A stretch of DNA of 64,000 nucleotides from Plantago ovata (taxonomy: Eukaryota > Streptophyta > Magnoliopsida > Lamiales > Plantaginaceae). The notes beneath the pieces were generated by a model. That model did no database searches, was not told where the DNA came from, and worked only from the letters and a program-made list of their open reading frames with translations. The translations under genes were made by a program, and so were the position numbers. Shown here one piece after another: positions 22,773-34,500 of the stretch (position 1 is its first letter; each line of letters starts with the position of its first letter). The DNA lies in NCBI GenBank assembly GCA_028274465.1, contig CM051457.1:15613097-15677096 (forward strand), read 5' to 3'.

Positions 22773-23519
22773 GGAGAACGCTTACTACCCTCCTTGGTAG
22801 ACATTGGAATTGGCAAAACAACAACATATGCCAAACCAAAGTTATAACAACAATCATACATAACTTTATAATTAATGATAGTTTACACTTAACTATCAAT
22901 CTAAAAAGATATTCTCCCCGGTTAAGAATGTGGCAAAATACAATATCCACAATTTTAATAAAGCCAATAGAATACATACACATATAAAGTTGTCGTAGAA
23001 TGTAGACTTTGTAGTGAAGAATAAATAAAAAATACTAATGTATCCAAAAAATAATATTAGGATGATATACTTTTATAATAATAAAGGATATATAAAGTGT
23101 GATAATGTTGTAAATATATTCGTATGAAGTTATTTATAATTTTTAAAATTTAACATCTTAAAATGATATTATATTTATTATAACAAAATGATACTCCATT
23201 ATTAGCATAAAAGAAAAGACAGAGAAGGATACATATCCATCATAGAAGTATGTGTAACCGATACTTAAACAAACCACAAATGTATATTGACTAAAAATTG
23301 ATGAAAAAGCAATTTCCACATGCAAAAAACATAACGATTTCAGTTTCATCATTAAACAGCACGCAACAAAAGAGAAAAAAAGACACGTCAGTCGGTTAAA
23401 TATAAAAAATAAAAAAGTAAAAAAATTGAATGGGGATATTTTGAATAAATTTTCCCTCTAATTTGATTCTGGTTAAAGAGAAGAGAACAAGCGAGAAGAG
23501 AGAAAGAAAAGAGCAATAC
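22773..23519. other. AT-rich spacer upstream of the TSO1-like gene
   Basis: No gene seen. The last ~80 bases become GA-rich (GAGAAGAGAACAAGCGAGAA), as is common near plant core promoters. Confidence 0.35.
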
Positions 23520-23767
23520 AGCTGTCCATGTTGTGTGCTTTCATGGTGGGGCTACTCATCACCATAAAAATCCATTCTTATCTTGTTTTATTACATCCCT
23601 CACCCACTCACTCTTAAATTTTCCTCCCTGTCTGTACACACACTCACTCACGCAGTTTCCCGCTTCTTATTCAATTTCGTCTTCTTCCTTTTTCGGCAAA
23701 AACAAACTGACAAATAAAGTCCTGGGATTCTTGTTTTGCGGTCTCAAGCAACCTACAATAAGATAAA
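23520..23767 (+). promoter_or_regulatory. Leader/promoter of the TSO1-like gene with an E2F-type site
   Basis: CT-rich leader before the ATG at 23768. TTTCCCGC at 23656-23663 fits the plant E2F consensus TTTSSCGC. TSO1-like CXC proteins belong to the plant DREAM complex with E2F/RBR and MYB3R, so an E2F site here suggests cell-cycle or self-linked control. One site alone is weak evidence. Confidence 0.45.
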
Positions 23768-26700
23768 ATGGGGATGAAGGAGGACGAGGAGAAGAAGAAG
23801 AACAAGAAGACTAGAGAGGAGATTCTTCAAGTCATGGATACGCCTGACAGGTGTAAGAACAACCAGATCGCTGCATCTGCTTGCAAATTTGAGGTTTCTT
23901 TCTTTCTTTTCTACTTGGAAATTGAGATTTTCTTTGTGATTTGTTGTTAATTGTGCCTGATTTGTAGTTTTCGGAAGTGGGTTTTGGTTGAGGGTTTGAT
24001 TTGGTGTTTTGACTTCAACTGATTTGTGCTATTTTCCACAAAGATGTGATTTTTATTCTCTGATTTGGTTTGACTTGGTACTGGATGACCTAGTTTAGGT
24101 TTTGTTGGCTGTGAAACTGAATTGACCCTTTTCTCTAGGTCTTATTTAGCTTGTTTCTGATTTGTGATGCATACCATGCCAATTGACTTGTGTTCTTTTC
24201 ATAGCATATGAAATTTTGGTAGGTTTGCTTGCTCTCTTGTGATTTACTTTTAGCCTAAACTTGAAATGGGACAGGTTTGTGTAACTGTGTTGAGTTTTGT
24301 TTCCGTACTCAGAATCTAGCTTAAGTTGTTTTTGCTGTATATCTCTCACAAGATTTCTAGAGAAAGCAAGTTCATTGACCAATGTGATTGTTTTACTGGT
24401 TGCAAACAGGAATCACCTGTGTTTAGCTTCCTCAACAGCCTGTCTCCTATCCAGCCAGTTAAATCCACACACATTTCACAGTCGATAAACCCTCTTACTT
24501 TTGCTTCCCTTCCGTCGGTCTTCACGTCACCCCATCTGAATTCTATCAAGGAGTATAGGTATCTTCGAAGGTACTTCTCATCTCAATTATCTATGTTCAT
24601 CATTGGCTTTTAAATAAACACTATTTACATTTCTTATGATGTTTTCAGGCAACTCCTCTCGGACCCCTCGAAACCTGAGTTTTCTTCCGATGCCGGGTCT
24701 ATAGATGATAAAAGTAGTGCGACTGCAGAAGCTGCAGAAAAATCGGATGAACAAAAGGAAAATAGAGATCCAGTTGCATCTAATGGTGAGCCATCTTATG
24801 AATGCAAGAGTCCCGATTCCAACTTAAGGCCATTCTCTGCTCTTAGGCCCAAAGGCATGGTAGAGTTTTCCTGCAGTTCCTCAGCAACTCTGTTCGTAGA
24901 TGAGGCGTCTCAGAGGGGTTTAAGTGGAAGGAAAGAGAATCTCAGAGGAGTTTCCCTAGTAGACCAAAATAAAGAAGCCTCATCATGTGATTGGGATAGA
25001 TTAATTTCGGATGCTACGGACATGTTAATTTTTGAGTCACCAAATATTAGTGATGCTTACAAGAACCCGGAGACAAGTTTCTACTCTAATATTGAAAATG
25101 ATGTGTCTAATGCTCGATCTCCCTGTGCATTGGCTTCTGGTGAGCAAGTTGGAGACATAAGCGAATCAGAGAATCTGTCTACACAACCTGGAGAAGGAAG
25201 TGAGATGATGGAAGATGCTGAGATCCATGATATCAATAATCCAAGTGATAAAAGTGATTTTGAGGTATTATTTCATATGCTTATTTTTTAGGAATGTGTT
25301 TATGTTTTTAAATCTGTACATAAGAGTACTTGTCAGAGATTGAACCTTGGCGCAACAATACGTTGCTCTGCATATGTGATCCTTCTCAATTCAGGATTCC
25401 TGTTTGTCTTTTGTAGAATGTCTCTGGTTTCTACCGTGGTATGAGAAGGCGTTGCCTACTATTTGAAATGGCTGGAGCGAGGCGAAAGCAATTGGGTGAA
25501 AATTCAGGTTCTGATTCTCCACTGTTGCTGCAATCTAACAATGCCGATACTTTGTCAACCAACCAACAGCTAGTTTCCGCAGAAAATGAATCTTCACGTC
25601 CTGTTTTACCTGCCATCGGTTTACATTTAAATACTCTTTCTACTACAACCCCCAAGAACTACAAACTTGTCAGATACGAAGCCACAACATACAGTAGTTT
25701 TTTTGTTGGAACCAGCTCTTCCGTCAATATCCATCCTCCAACTGCTAGTCATGAACAGCTAAACAATGATTCTTTGGCTGTTATCCCATCTCAAAGTGAA
25801 TATGATGCTATGGACAATGGTGTTTTGCCTGTAGAGATGGCTTGTGGCACATCTGAATATAATGCAAGCGAAGACATGAATCAAAGTAGTAGCCCGAAGA
25901 AGAAGAGGTAACTTGCATCCACTTTTTTTGCAACTAAGAAAAGTTTCCTTGTCCAACTGGGGAGGCCTTGAGTTATGAGTTTTGATTATCTGATTTATAA
26001 CTTGTATTTGATTGCCAGACGCAGGCCGGAAGTAGCCATGGAAGGTGAAGCCTGTAAAAGATGCAACTGCAAAAAGTCTAAATGTTTGAAACTGTAAGTT
26101 CTTTCATTTGTGTAATTCTGTGATATATTTACACTTTATCCTATTAAAACCGGACTGTACTCGGACTGAGTGGATACTTGTCCGTACCACCACCCACCCA
26201 AGTGTTTGACACATTTCCTTTCTACACTAGCAGACTAGCTTATGGCTAGTTGAGGTAGAAAATATCCCTTTTACTTTCTACCTCTTCATCATGTTTGTAG
26301 CAGATCTGCCATTTTTTAAAATTTCGTTTTAACATGTGAATCTGTACTGTGCACTAGCATGTGAATCCATGAGATATTGTGAAATCCTTAGGAAAAACCA
26401 GCTTTTCATAGAGCACAGCACACCCTTAACCACCCAAGTGTTTGACAGGTTTCCTTAATTTGCACTAGTGTGAATTGGTTTTTCCTGATGTTTATAAACT
26501 GTTTATTTACGAAGACTTTCTCTTATCCCTTTTCTTCTTGAAACACAAAATCATAACTGTTCGTTATAACAATGTATTGTTTCATGTCGCATATTGTTCT
26601 GAATCTATTTTATCAATGCAGTTACTGTGAATGCTTTGCCGCTGGAGTCTATTGTGTGGAACCATGTGCCTGTATAGATTGTTTCAACAAACCTATCCAT

Positions 26701-28112
26701 GAAGACACTGTTCTTGCAACCCGCAAACAGATTGAGTCAAGGAATCCGTTGGCTTTCGCTCCTAAAGTGATAAGGAGTTCCGACTCTTTTCTAGAAACTG
26801 TGGTTAGCAGCCAATTTTTGGAATTATATGATACAGTTGTTTTGCTTGCTGGATGATTACATATATTTATATTTGAAATAATTGTTCTTTGCAGGAAAAC
26901 TCTAGTAAAACCCCTGCTTCAGCTCGGCATAAAAGAGGATGCAACTGCAAAAAATCTGGGTGCCTGAAGAAATACTGTGAATGCTATCAGGTTCGTACTC
27001 TCTTTACTGAACTACAAGTTTACAACAGATCTTTAATTCATCTGTTGATTGGAAATCTCCTCTTACGTTTACAGGGTGGCGTTGGATGTTCCATTGGCTG
27101 TAGATGTGAAGGCTGTAAAAATGCATTTGGTAGAAAAGACGGTTAGTCTCCATTTGTATTGTTAACAGTATTCAAGATATTACTTACACAAAACGCGTAA
27201 ATGCTTTCTTTTAAGAAAGAGGAAAGCAGATATGTAGCAAAGTGTTCCAACAAATGTTCAAATTTTAGTTGCGACTATGAATCAGGATCCTACGCAATGG
27301 GCATGGAGGTTGAGACTGAAGAAGATGGAACTGATACAACCGAGGAGAGCGTTGTAGAAAAAAGACTCAAGAGAACTGCAGTCCCCACTTCAGTTGTCCA
27401 AAACATGGACTCAGTTCCCCTTCTAACTCCTTTGCATGGTGTAAGGTATGGGATTTTAGCATGACATCAGAAAATCACATGCATTATAATATAAATACAC
27501 GCCATGCTATTCGAATATAAATACACGCCATGCTATTCCCAGAGTGTGTAGAAAAAAGATAGAAAAGGAATTGCAAAAAAGTTGCCAAGTTTCCAAATTA
27601 ATGAGGTTCAGTTTTTTTGGTGAAATATCATTTGGTTTGTTGTTAGTTTTTGAAAACAGGAAGGCTTACTCTATAAAATTCACAAAAGATTCGAACAAAT
27701 GGTGTTCATGCATTTTCCCGCAGGAGATATTTATGAAACTTGTTTGATGTGAATGCTTTTTTTTTTTCTTCCTTGATTTGACAGGCAATCCGTTTCCAAG
27801 AACAAACCACCTAGATCTTCTTCGACTACTGCCGGTTCGTCAAGTTTGGTTTCAAACCCAGCGTTCAATAAGCCAAACAACAGCTTCCAACCTACCTCAA
27901 AGATGGACACTCAATTTGAAACAGTCTGGGAAGATGAGATACCCGATTTTGATCAAGGAAGTATGCCAATGAGTGGTGTCAAGTCATCATCTCCCAACCA
28001 AAAGAGAGTGTCTCCTCCCCAGAGTGTTAGAATGTCACCCGGTCTGAGGAGCAGCAGGAAGTTGATTCTTCGATCTATCCCATCATTTCCTTCACTTGGT
28101 TCGAGTCAGTGA
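23768..28112 (+). CDS. TCX: TSO1-like CXC (CRC-domain) protein, DREAM/MuvB LIN54-type
   Basis: Ten exons fit in phase: 23768-23893, 24410-24570, 24649-25264, 25417-25907, 26019-26093, 26622-26802, 26895-26990, 27075-27141, 27220-27445, 27785-28112, giving 788 aa. The N-terminal [17 protein letters not shown] and the [13 protein letters not shown] block are family hallmarks, as is [16 protein letters not shown]. Two cysteine-rich CXC motifs follow at about residues 477-510 ([19 protein letters not shown]...) and 566-596 ([17 protein letters not shown]...), joined by the RNPLAFAPK linker. The conserved C-terminus is [16 protein letters not shown]. The CRC domain binds CHR-like TTYRAA DNA. Relatives (TSO1, TCX2/SOL2, TCX5/6) repress cell-cycle and DNA methylation genes and control meristem and flower divisions. 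The acceptor of exon 9 was set at 27219/27220 to hold phase, in a run with a nearer AG at 27214-27215, so it is the least certain boundary. Confidence 0.93.
27489..27540 (+). repeat. Short tandem duplication in intron 9 of the TSO1-like gene
   Basis: TATAAATACACGCCATGCTA plus TTC occurs twice in direct succession, about 26 bp apart. It is intronic, with no effect on coding. Confidence 0.8.
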
Positions 28113-30000
28113 GTCTACCAGGCAGGTTGGTTCCCTGGGGAGATTTCTCGTCTCCATCGTCTCCATTGTAGTTATATATGTAAGATATGTTCATTCTTTT
28201 TCTTTACAGTTTTCATCTTGATAAGCTGCTCTGTATAATAGTCGGTTGTTTTTCCAGTTATATACTTAAAAAAGATACAATTTTGCTGTCTACCAGTAGT
28301 AGTATTGTTTAATTTTTGTGTACACAATGTATCAGACTATTTGCATAAACATGATGTAAATTAAGATGTGTTTGCTATTGACGAAAAGTAGTAACTGTAC
28401 AATGAGTATTACACCTACATATATTTATACAAGTGAGGTAATAGACTAGCTAGAGTAAACGAATATGAATTTGGAGAAAGCCTTACTGAGAGAATGAATA
28501 AACTTAGATTAGATGGCAATGTGTTTGAGCTTTGAAAGAAGATCAAGGAATATGGACATGAAGTTGATACTGTAATTGATATGGTAGCAGGCATGTGATG
28601 GTGGTGAGGGGGTTCTAAAAATCGAGTTGATAAACAAATATCACTGAAAGTTGAAAAGGTGAGGCAAATGAATTGGCCCAGTGATCCATTAATAACAACG
28701 CTTCAACGCTCATTAAGAAAGTGAGTAAATTGCGTCTGGGGAGGGGTTGGGGCTTGGGCCTTCAAAGTTCAAAGATGACTTTTTAGGCTAACATTATCTC
28801 ATGTGACGTAATATTCTATTTATTCACACTCAAATCAAATAATTCAAGACCAATTTAAATGAACTTTAATTTTAATCTGTTACTAGTGATCCGGAGCCGG
28901 AGGGAATACATAATTTTGATTGACCGACACTAAAAACACTAAAACAGTACTGTAGTTGAGATGTTGACTTTCCATAAAATTTGGTTTGATCAGATTAGGT
29001 AAATGAAAGGGTAAAATTGTCAATAACCAACACAGATAGTCCTAGTTACTCTCATGATTGGTACCACTCAGCAGCATATGTTTAACACTTTTAACCCAAT
29101 AAAGTAAAGAGCCAAAGACGACACCAAAATCTACAGAGAACAAATTGTCCGTTACAACAAAATCAATCCCAAGAATCAATAAGTACTGTATAATAATAAT
29201 TGAGGGGAGAGACCGAATCATTCATTCATATTCATACCTACAATACCATAACGTTTATCTTTTTCCTTTTTCAAAATTAAAAATTGAAAAAATCAAAATC
29301 CACATTTCACGTTCACTGACACAACACACAAACACACAGCGTGGCCTGTGTCCAATTATTCACACACACATACACACATGGATACGTATATACCCACAAA
29401 GATACAAATGGTTTATTGGTTCATAATGTCTACACTGTATTCACCAAAATGACATTTTATTAGTTTTACTGAAAATAATTATATAATTAATATTCGATCG
29501 ATCGTCATATTTTTGAAAAATTTAATAGTTTGTCAAAATATTCATTAAGTATAATTATTATAATTAAACCGTTAAATAATCTAAAATTAATTGCTAGGTC
29601 ACTACAAATACAGAAACGGTAGTATATTGTTTAGTAAAATTTGGTGATAAACTAGCTTGTATGATAACAAATTAGGCATTGGCTATCATATAATGTGTGA
29701 ATAATTTGTGTATTTTTATTATTGATTAGATGTTATAAAAGGTAAATTTATTTAACATTAACGACTTTTGATTTCGGTGATTATATCCTAAATTAACTAA
29801 ATGATTTCTTTGATAATTTATTTAAAGTAAGCTAAGCAAGACGCTCACAAAATAATTTATTTTAAAAATAAACTTAATTGAGCTGAAAATGTAGTAGTAA
29901 CAGATAAGCTAGAGCTGAAGTAATTAAAAAAGAAATATGATAAAGAAAAAAAGGGAGTATTTTTGACTAGTGAGTATGTATAGTATGTATAGTCACTGCT
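28113..30000. other. 3' UTR of the TSO1-like gene and spacer
   Basis: The first ~300 bases are a likely 3' UTR. The rest is AT-rich spacer with only short random frames. An open frame at 29145-29426 has no coding character (AC-rich simple sequence around 29320-29380). Confidence 0.35.
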
Positions 30001-31514
30001 CATATTCATTCTCTACTTTCCTTTTACAGTTCGTCATACTGACATACCACCCACCAAAGACTAAAGCTCTCCATCATAATACCCATCTAAAGCTAATATA
30101 GTAAAAGAAAGAAAGAAAAAAGGAAAAAGATTCAAGAGATTACCATTATAGTGAGAGTTGAATGAGAGCAGCAGTGAAGTGACCTACAAGGAAACAAAAT
30201 ACCTATATGGGTTAAAAGTGAATACTTAGCAGCTTGTGTGTGGAATTTTTTTCTCCAGAATTAACAACAGCTGCTGTTTGCCAAGATTTTGTTTTTCCCA
30301 ATTTCCCATTTGTGAGTTTTCATCTGTTCTTGTCCTAATTTGTGTTTTTTCTGCAAATGTAGGGTAAAGATTTGTTTTTTTTATGAATGTTTGTGATTTC
30401 TTGCTGTTTTCGTTTATCTTAGAATGTGGGTTTGTCCGATCTGTTTCTTGACTGCTTAATTTACCCTAGCTCTAATTGTTGTCACCATTTTTCGACATGT
30501 GAAACTTTTTTTAGCTCTTCTTTTTGTCTGTGTAAGTTCATCATTGGCTTTTCTTTATGTGGGATCCAGTTGCTATAAGCTTGATTTGATATCTGCAAAT
30601 CTTATTATAATTGGATTATATTGTAATGAATTGTTACTCTGATTGAGATATGGAGGTTGGTATTTTTGTTTGATTTCTTGTTTTTTCAGCGTAAGTTGAT
30701 GCATCTAATTGTTTTTAGGTTGCTGTGTTTATGCTTTGGTGTTGGTTGAGTTAAGCACTTAAGCTGTAGGGCTTCATGTATTTCGATTTGTCTTTTTCAG
30801 TGATCATTGCAGAGTATTAATTCTTCTTTTCATTTTTTGTTTTGTGGAGTTTTACTGGGAGATTCTTCCGCATATTTTTTAAATTAGCCACATTGCTTAA
30901 GAAATGAAAGTATATGCAATTAAAACTGTTGAGAATTTGCCCATTTCCAGCTAAAAGGTGTAATTAGACCTGGCCCGTACAAATATTGTCTGGGTTTAAG
31001 TATATTTAAAATCATTGATGAGATTGCTAAATCACTGAGAAACTGTCCTACTTAATGGATCTTGAACATTGTGGGTGTACCTTAACAGCTGCCTGCTTGT
31101 GTTTCGTTTACTATATGACTGTTAAGTCTGACTTGCTTAAAATTTTATTTCTTTGATGCAGGGCTTATTTAGTTATTTTTATTTTTACACGAGAGTTTGC
31201 AGAAGTTAGAAGTTGGCATATAACATATCAGGTAAATGCAGACACCTTGATTGTTAAAGTTGATGATTTCTGTTGAGGAACTAATGGAACTTCACAAGAC
31301 AAATTCTTTCCCTTTTTTTTTTGTTTTGTTTTGTTTTGTTTTTTTTCTTCAATTTATAATATGAACATTACCTTCACAGACAAAGCAAGCAATACTTATG
31401 ATGCATCTTGTTGTTCTGATCCAGGTGTTTAGGAATTTGAGAAAGTTGTGCTGAGTTCTTTAGTATACCAGTCGAAGTTGTAAGGAAGTTGCACTTTTGT
31501 TGCTTATTGGTGTC
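30001..31514 (+). promoter_or_regulatory. Promoter and probably intron-containing 5' leader of the NET1-type gene
   Basis: A T-rich, intron-like stretch with two candidate non-coding leader junctions: a segment ending ACATATCAG before GTAAATG (near 31231), and an acceptor TTCTGATCCAG followed by GTGTTTAGG (near 31425). NET1 genes commonly have 5' UTR introns. No TATA box was chosen with confidence. Confidence 0.4.
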
Positions 31515-34500
31515 ATGGCGGCCCCATCACAATCTGAAACGAGGCGATTGTATTCGTGGTGGTGGGATAGCCACAATAGCCCAAAGAACTCAAAATGGCT
31601 GCAAGAAAATCTTACAGGTGATGTCTTTTAATCAACTTTTGAAGATCTTAGAAGTAGCAATATAGTGTTCTTTCTCATGATCTGTTTAGCCAAGATATGA
31701 ATATTCTGAAGATCTCTGACTTGAAAAGAAATAATTTAACAACTATATACCTTTAATTTCTTGATTCATTAAATTAGATCTGTTCTTCCAATATTTGCTC
31801 ATCTATTTATATTGAAACTAATTGGATGTTGTGCAACAGATATGGATGGCAAAGTGAAATATATGATCAAACTAATAGAAGAAGATGCAGATTCGTTTGC
31901 AAGGAGGGCTGAGATGTACTACAAGAAACGTCCTGAGTTGATGAAATTGGTGGAAGAGTTCTATCGAGCTTATCGTGCATTAGCTGAAAGATACAATCAC
32001 GCAACAGGGGAACTCCGATATGCTCATCGAACCATAGCAAAGGCCTTTCCTGATCAAGTACCTCCTGAACTAGTTGAAGATTCACCTTCAAAGCCATTGG
32101 CACTAGATCGGGGACCCCACGCACCTGAAGTAAAAGGCCACATTCGTGCATTGTTTGACGTTGATGACTCGCTTGATGATTCACAATGTCTATCTACTTC
32201 TGGCAACAAGGCTTTAAGGAGTTTCAAAGGTAGGAAGCAGGAAGACGAGGGAGAAGAAAACTTCCATGGTGAAGTGCTTGCATTGTCAAAGGAATATGAG
32301 AATCTCAAACATAAGATTCTTCAGGAAACTGAAAAGGCCGGGAAAGCTGAAGATGAAGTTGTGAACTTAAAGCAAGCTCTAGCTGATATGCAAGCTGAAA
32401 AGGATGATGTCCTCCTTCATTATCAACAATGTCTCGAAAAGCTAGCTAAACTAGAAGGCGAGCTTGCCAATGCACAGAGGGATTCACTGGGTCTTAGTGA
32501 AAAAGCAAGTCGAGCCGAAACTGAAGCGGAAAAGCTGAAGGAGGCCCTGTTTGAGTTAGAGGTGGAAAAGAATGCCGGGTTGATTAAATTGAATGAGTAC
32601 CTGGATAAAATATCTAATTTGGAGGGTATGCTTTATCAACTCCAAGAAAATACGAGGGGACTCGACAACAGGGCGGTTCAAGCAGAAAGTGAAGCTCAAG
32701 CTCTGAAAGCTGAAATTTCAAGATTAGAGCTTGAGAAAGAGGAGGTGATTCGTCAATACAAATTGAGTCTTGGAAAGATATCGAAGCTCGAGGACATAAT
32801 CTCAGTAATGGAAGGTGAAATGACACTGCTCAAGAAGAAAGCGGAAACAGCTGAGACTGAAGTATCCAAACTGAAAAAGTGTCTTGATGATCTGAACAGA
32901 GAGAAAGAAGCTTCGGCTAGCCAGTACAAGTGCTGTTTGGAGAAAATTTGTAGTCTTGAAAAAGAATTATCTTCTGCGAATCAGGATGTTGACCGCCTTA
33001 GTAAAGAATTGGCAACTGGAAATTCAAAACTCAGGGGTGCTGAAGAGAAATGTAGTATTCTGGAGATGACAAACCAATCGTTGCGAGTGGAAGCAAATAA
33101 TCTGTCCAAGATGATTGCTCTTAAAGACCGCGAAGTTTATGAAAAGCAGGAAGAGTTGGAAAAACTCCAGTCTTGCTTGGAAAACGAGCACACACATCGT
33201 GCGAAAATTGAAGCAACTCTCAAGTCCCTTCAAAGTTCACACTCTCAGTCTCAGGACGAACAGAGAGCTATGGCTGTGGAGCTAAAACAGCTACTGCAAT
33301 CTCTGAAGGAACTTGAATTAAGCAAAACCGACTTGGAAAAAGAAATTCAACAAGCTCGGGATGAAAACCAAAATCTGTGTCAAACAAACATGTCGTCAGC
33401 TGCTTCTGTGGAAAACATGCAAAGTGAGATCCTGAGTTTGCAGGAGATTAAGGAAAGACTTGAAAAGGAAGTTTCGCACCACATGGGTTTAAGTGATTCT
33501 CTTCAATCGGAAATTGTTTGCTTGAAAGAGGAAATCAAAAGCTTGAATTCAAGCTATCATGCTTTATTTGACCAAGTGGAGGATAACTCAAAGCTGAGAC
33601 AAATATGTGAAGAAGGGAATAACGAGAGAGCAGTTCTGTTAAAGAAGATCGAGGACTTGGAAGAAGCTGTGAAGGAAAAGGCTGCTGTGGAGAGCTGTTT
33701 GTCATCTATGAGGTCAGAGCTGGAAAGTTCGCAGGAAAAGTTCAAAGGATTGGAAGAATCCTGTCAATTTTTCCATGGTGAAAAGGCGACACTCGTCTCT
33801 GAGAAAGCTTCTCTTCTTTCGCAGTTACAAGCCTTAACTGAGAATATGCACAAACTACTGGAAAGAAATGCAGTTCTTGAGAGTTCTCTGTCCAATGCGA
33901 AAGTCGAACTAGAAGGTTTAAGGGAAAAGTCAAAGGGATTAGAAGAGATATGTGAATTGCTCAAGAAAGAAAGGTTGCATCTTTTGAGTGAAAGGGGCAG
34001 CTTGGCTCTTAAGTTGGAGAATGTTGAAAAGAGACTTGAAAGCCTGGAGAAACGATACATTGGTTTGGAAGAAAAATATGCTGAAGCAGAGAGAGAGAAG
34101 AAAGCGATGCATTGTCAAATGAAAGAACTGGAAGTGTCGTTAAGTGTGGAAAAACAGGAAAGATCAAGCTCTCGCCTCGAGAATGAGACCCGATTGACTG
34201 GTTTAGAAAATGAAATTCATCTTCTTAGAGAAGAAAACAAATGGAAGCACAAGGAATCCGAAGAGGAGCTTGAGAAATCTTTGAAAGCGCAGTTTGAGAT
34301 ATCTATATTGCAGAAATTTATCAAAGACATGGAAGAAAAGAACTATTCTCTCATTATTGAGTGTCAAAAGCATGTCGAAGCATCCAAATTGGCAGAGAAA
34401 GTGATTTCTGAGCTGGAGAGTGAAAGTCTGGAGCAACAGGTCGAAGCTGAACTCTTTTTGGACGAAATCGAAAGACTAAGGTTGGCAATATACCAAGTCT

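Noticed and set aside
29145-29426. 93-codon open frame in the spacer
   Set aside because: Low-complexity AC-rich sequence, no splice context, no recognisable domain.
31812-31839. Upstream ATG giving [10 protein letters not shown] before the NET1 exon
   Set aside because: It is intron sequence. Exon 1 at 31515-31617 splices in phase at 31840 and supplies the conserved start of the NAB domain.
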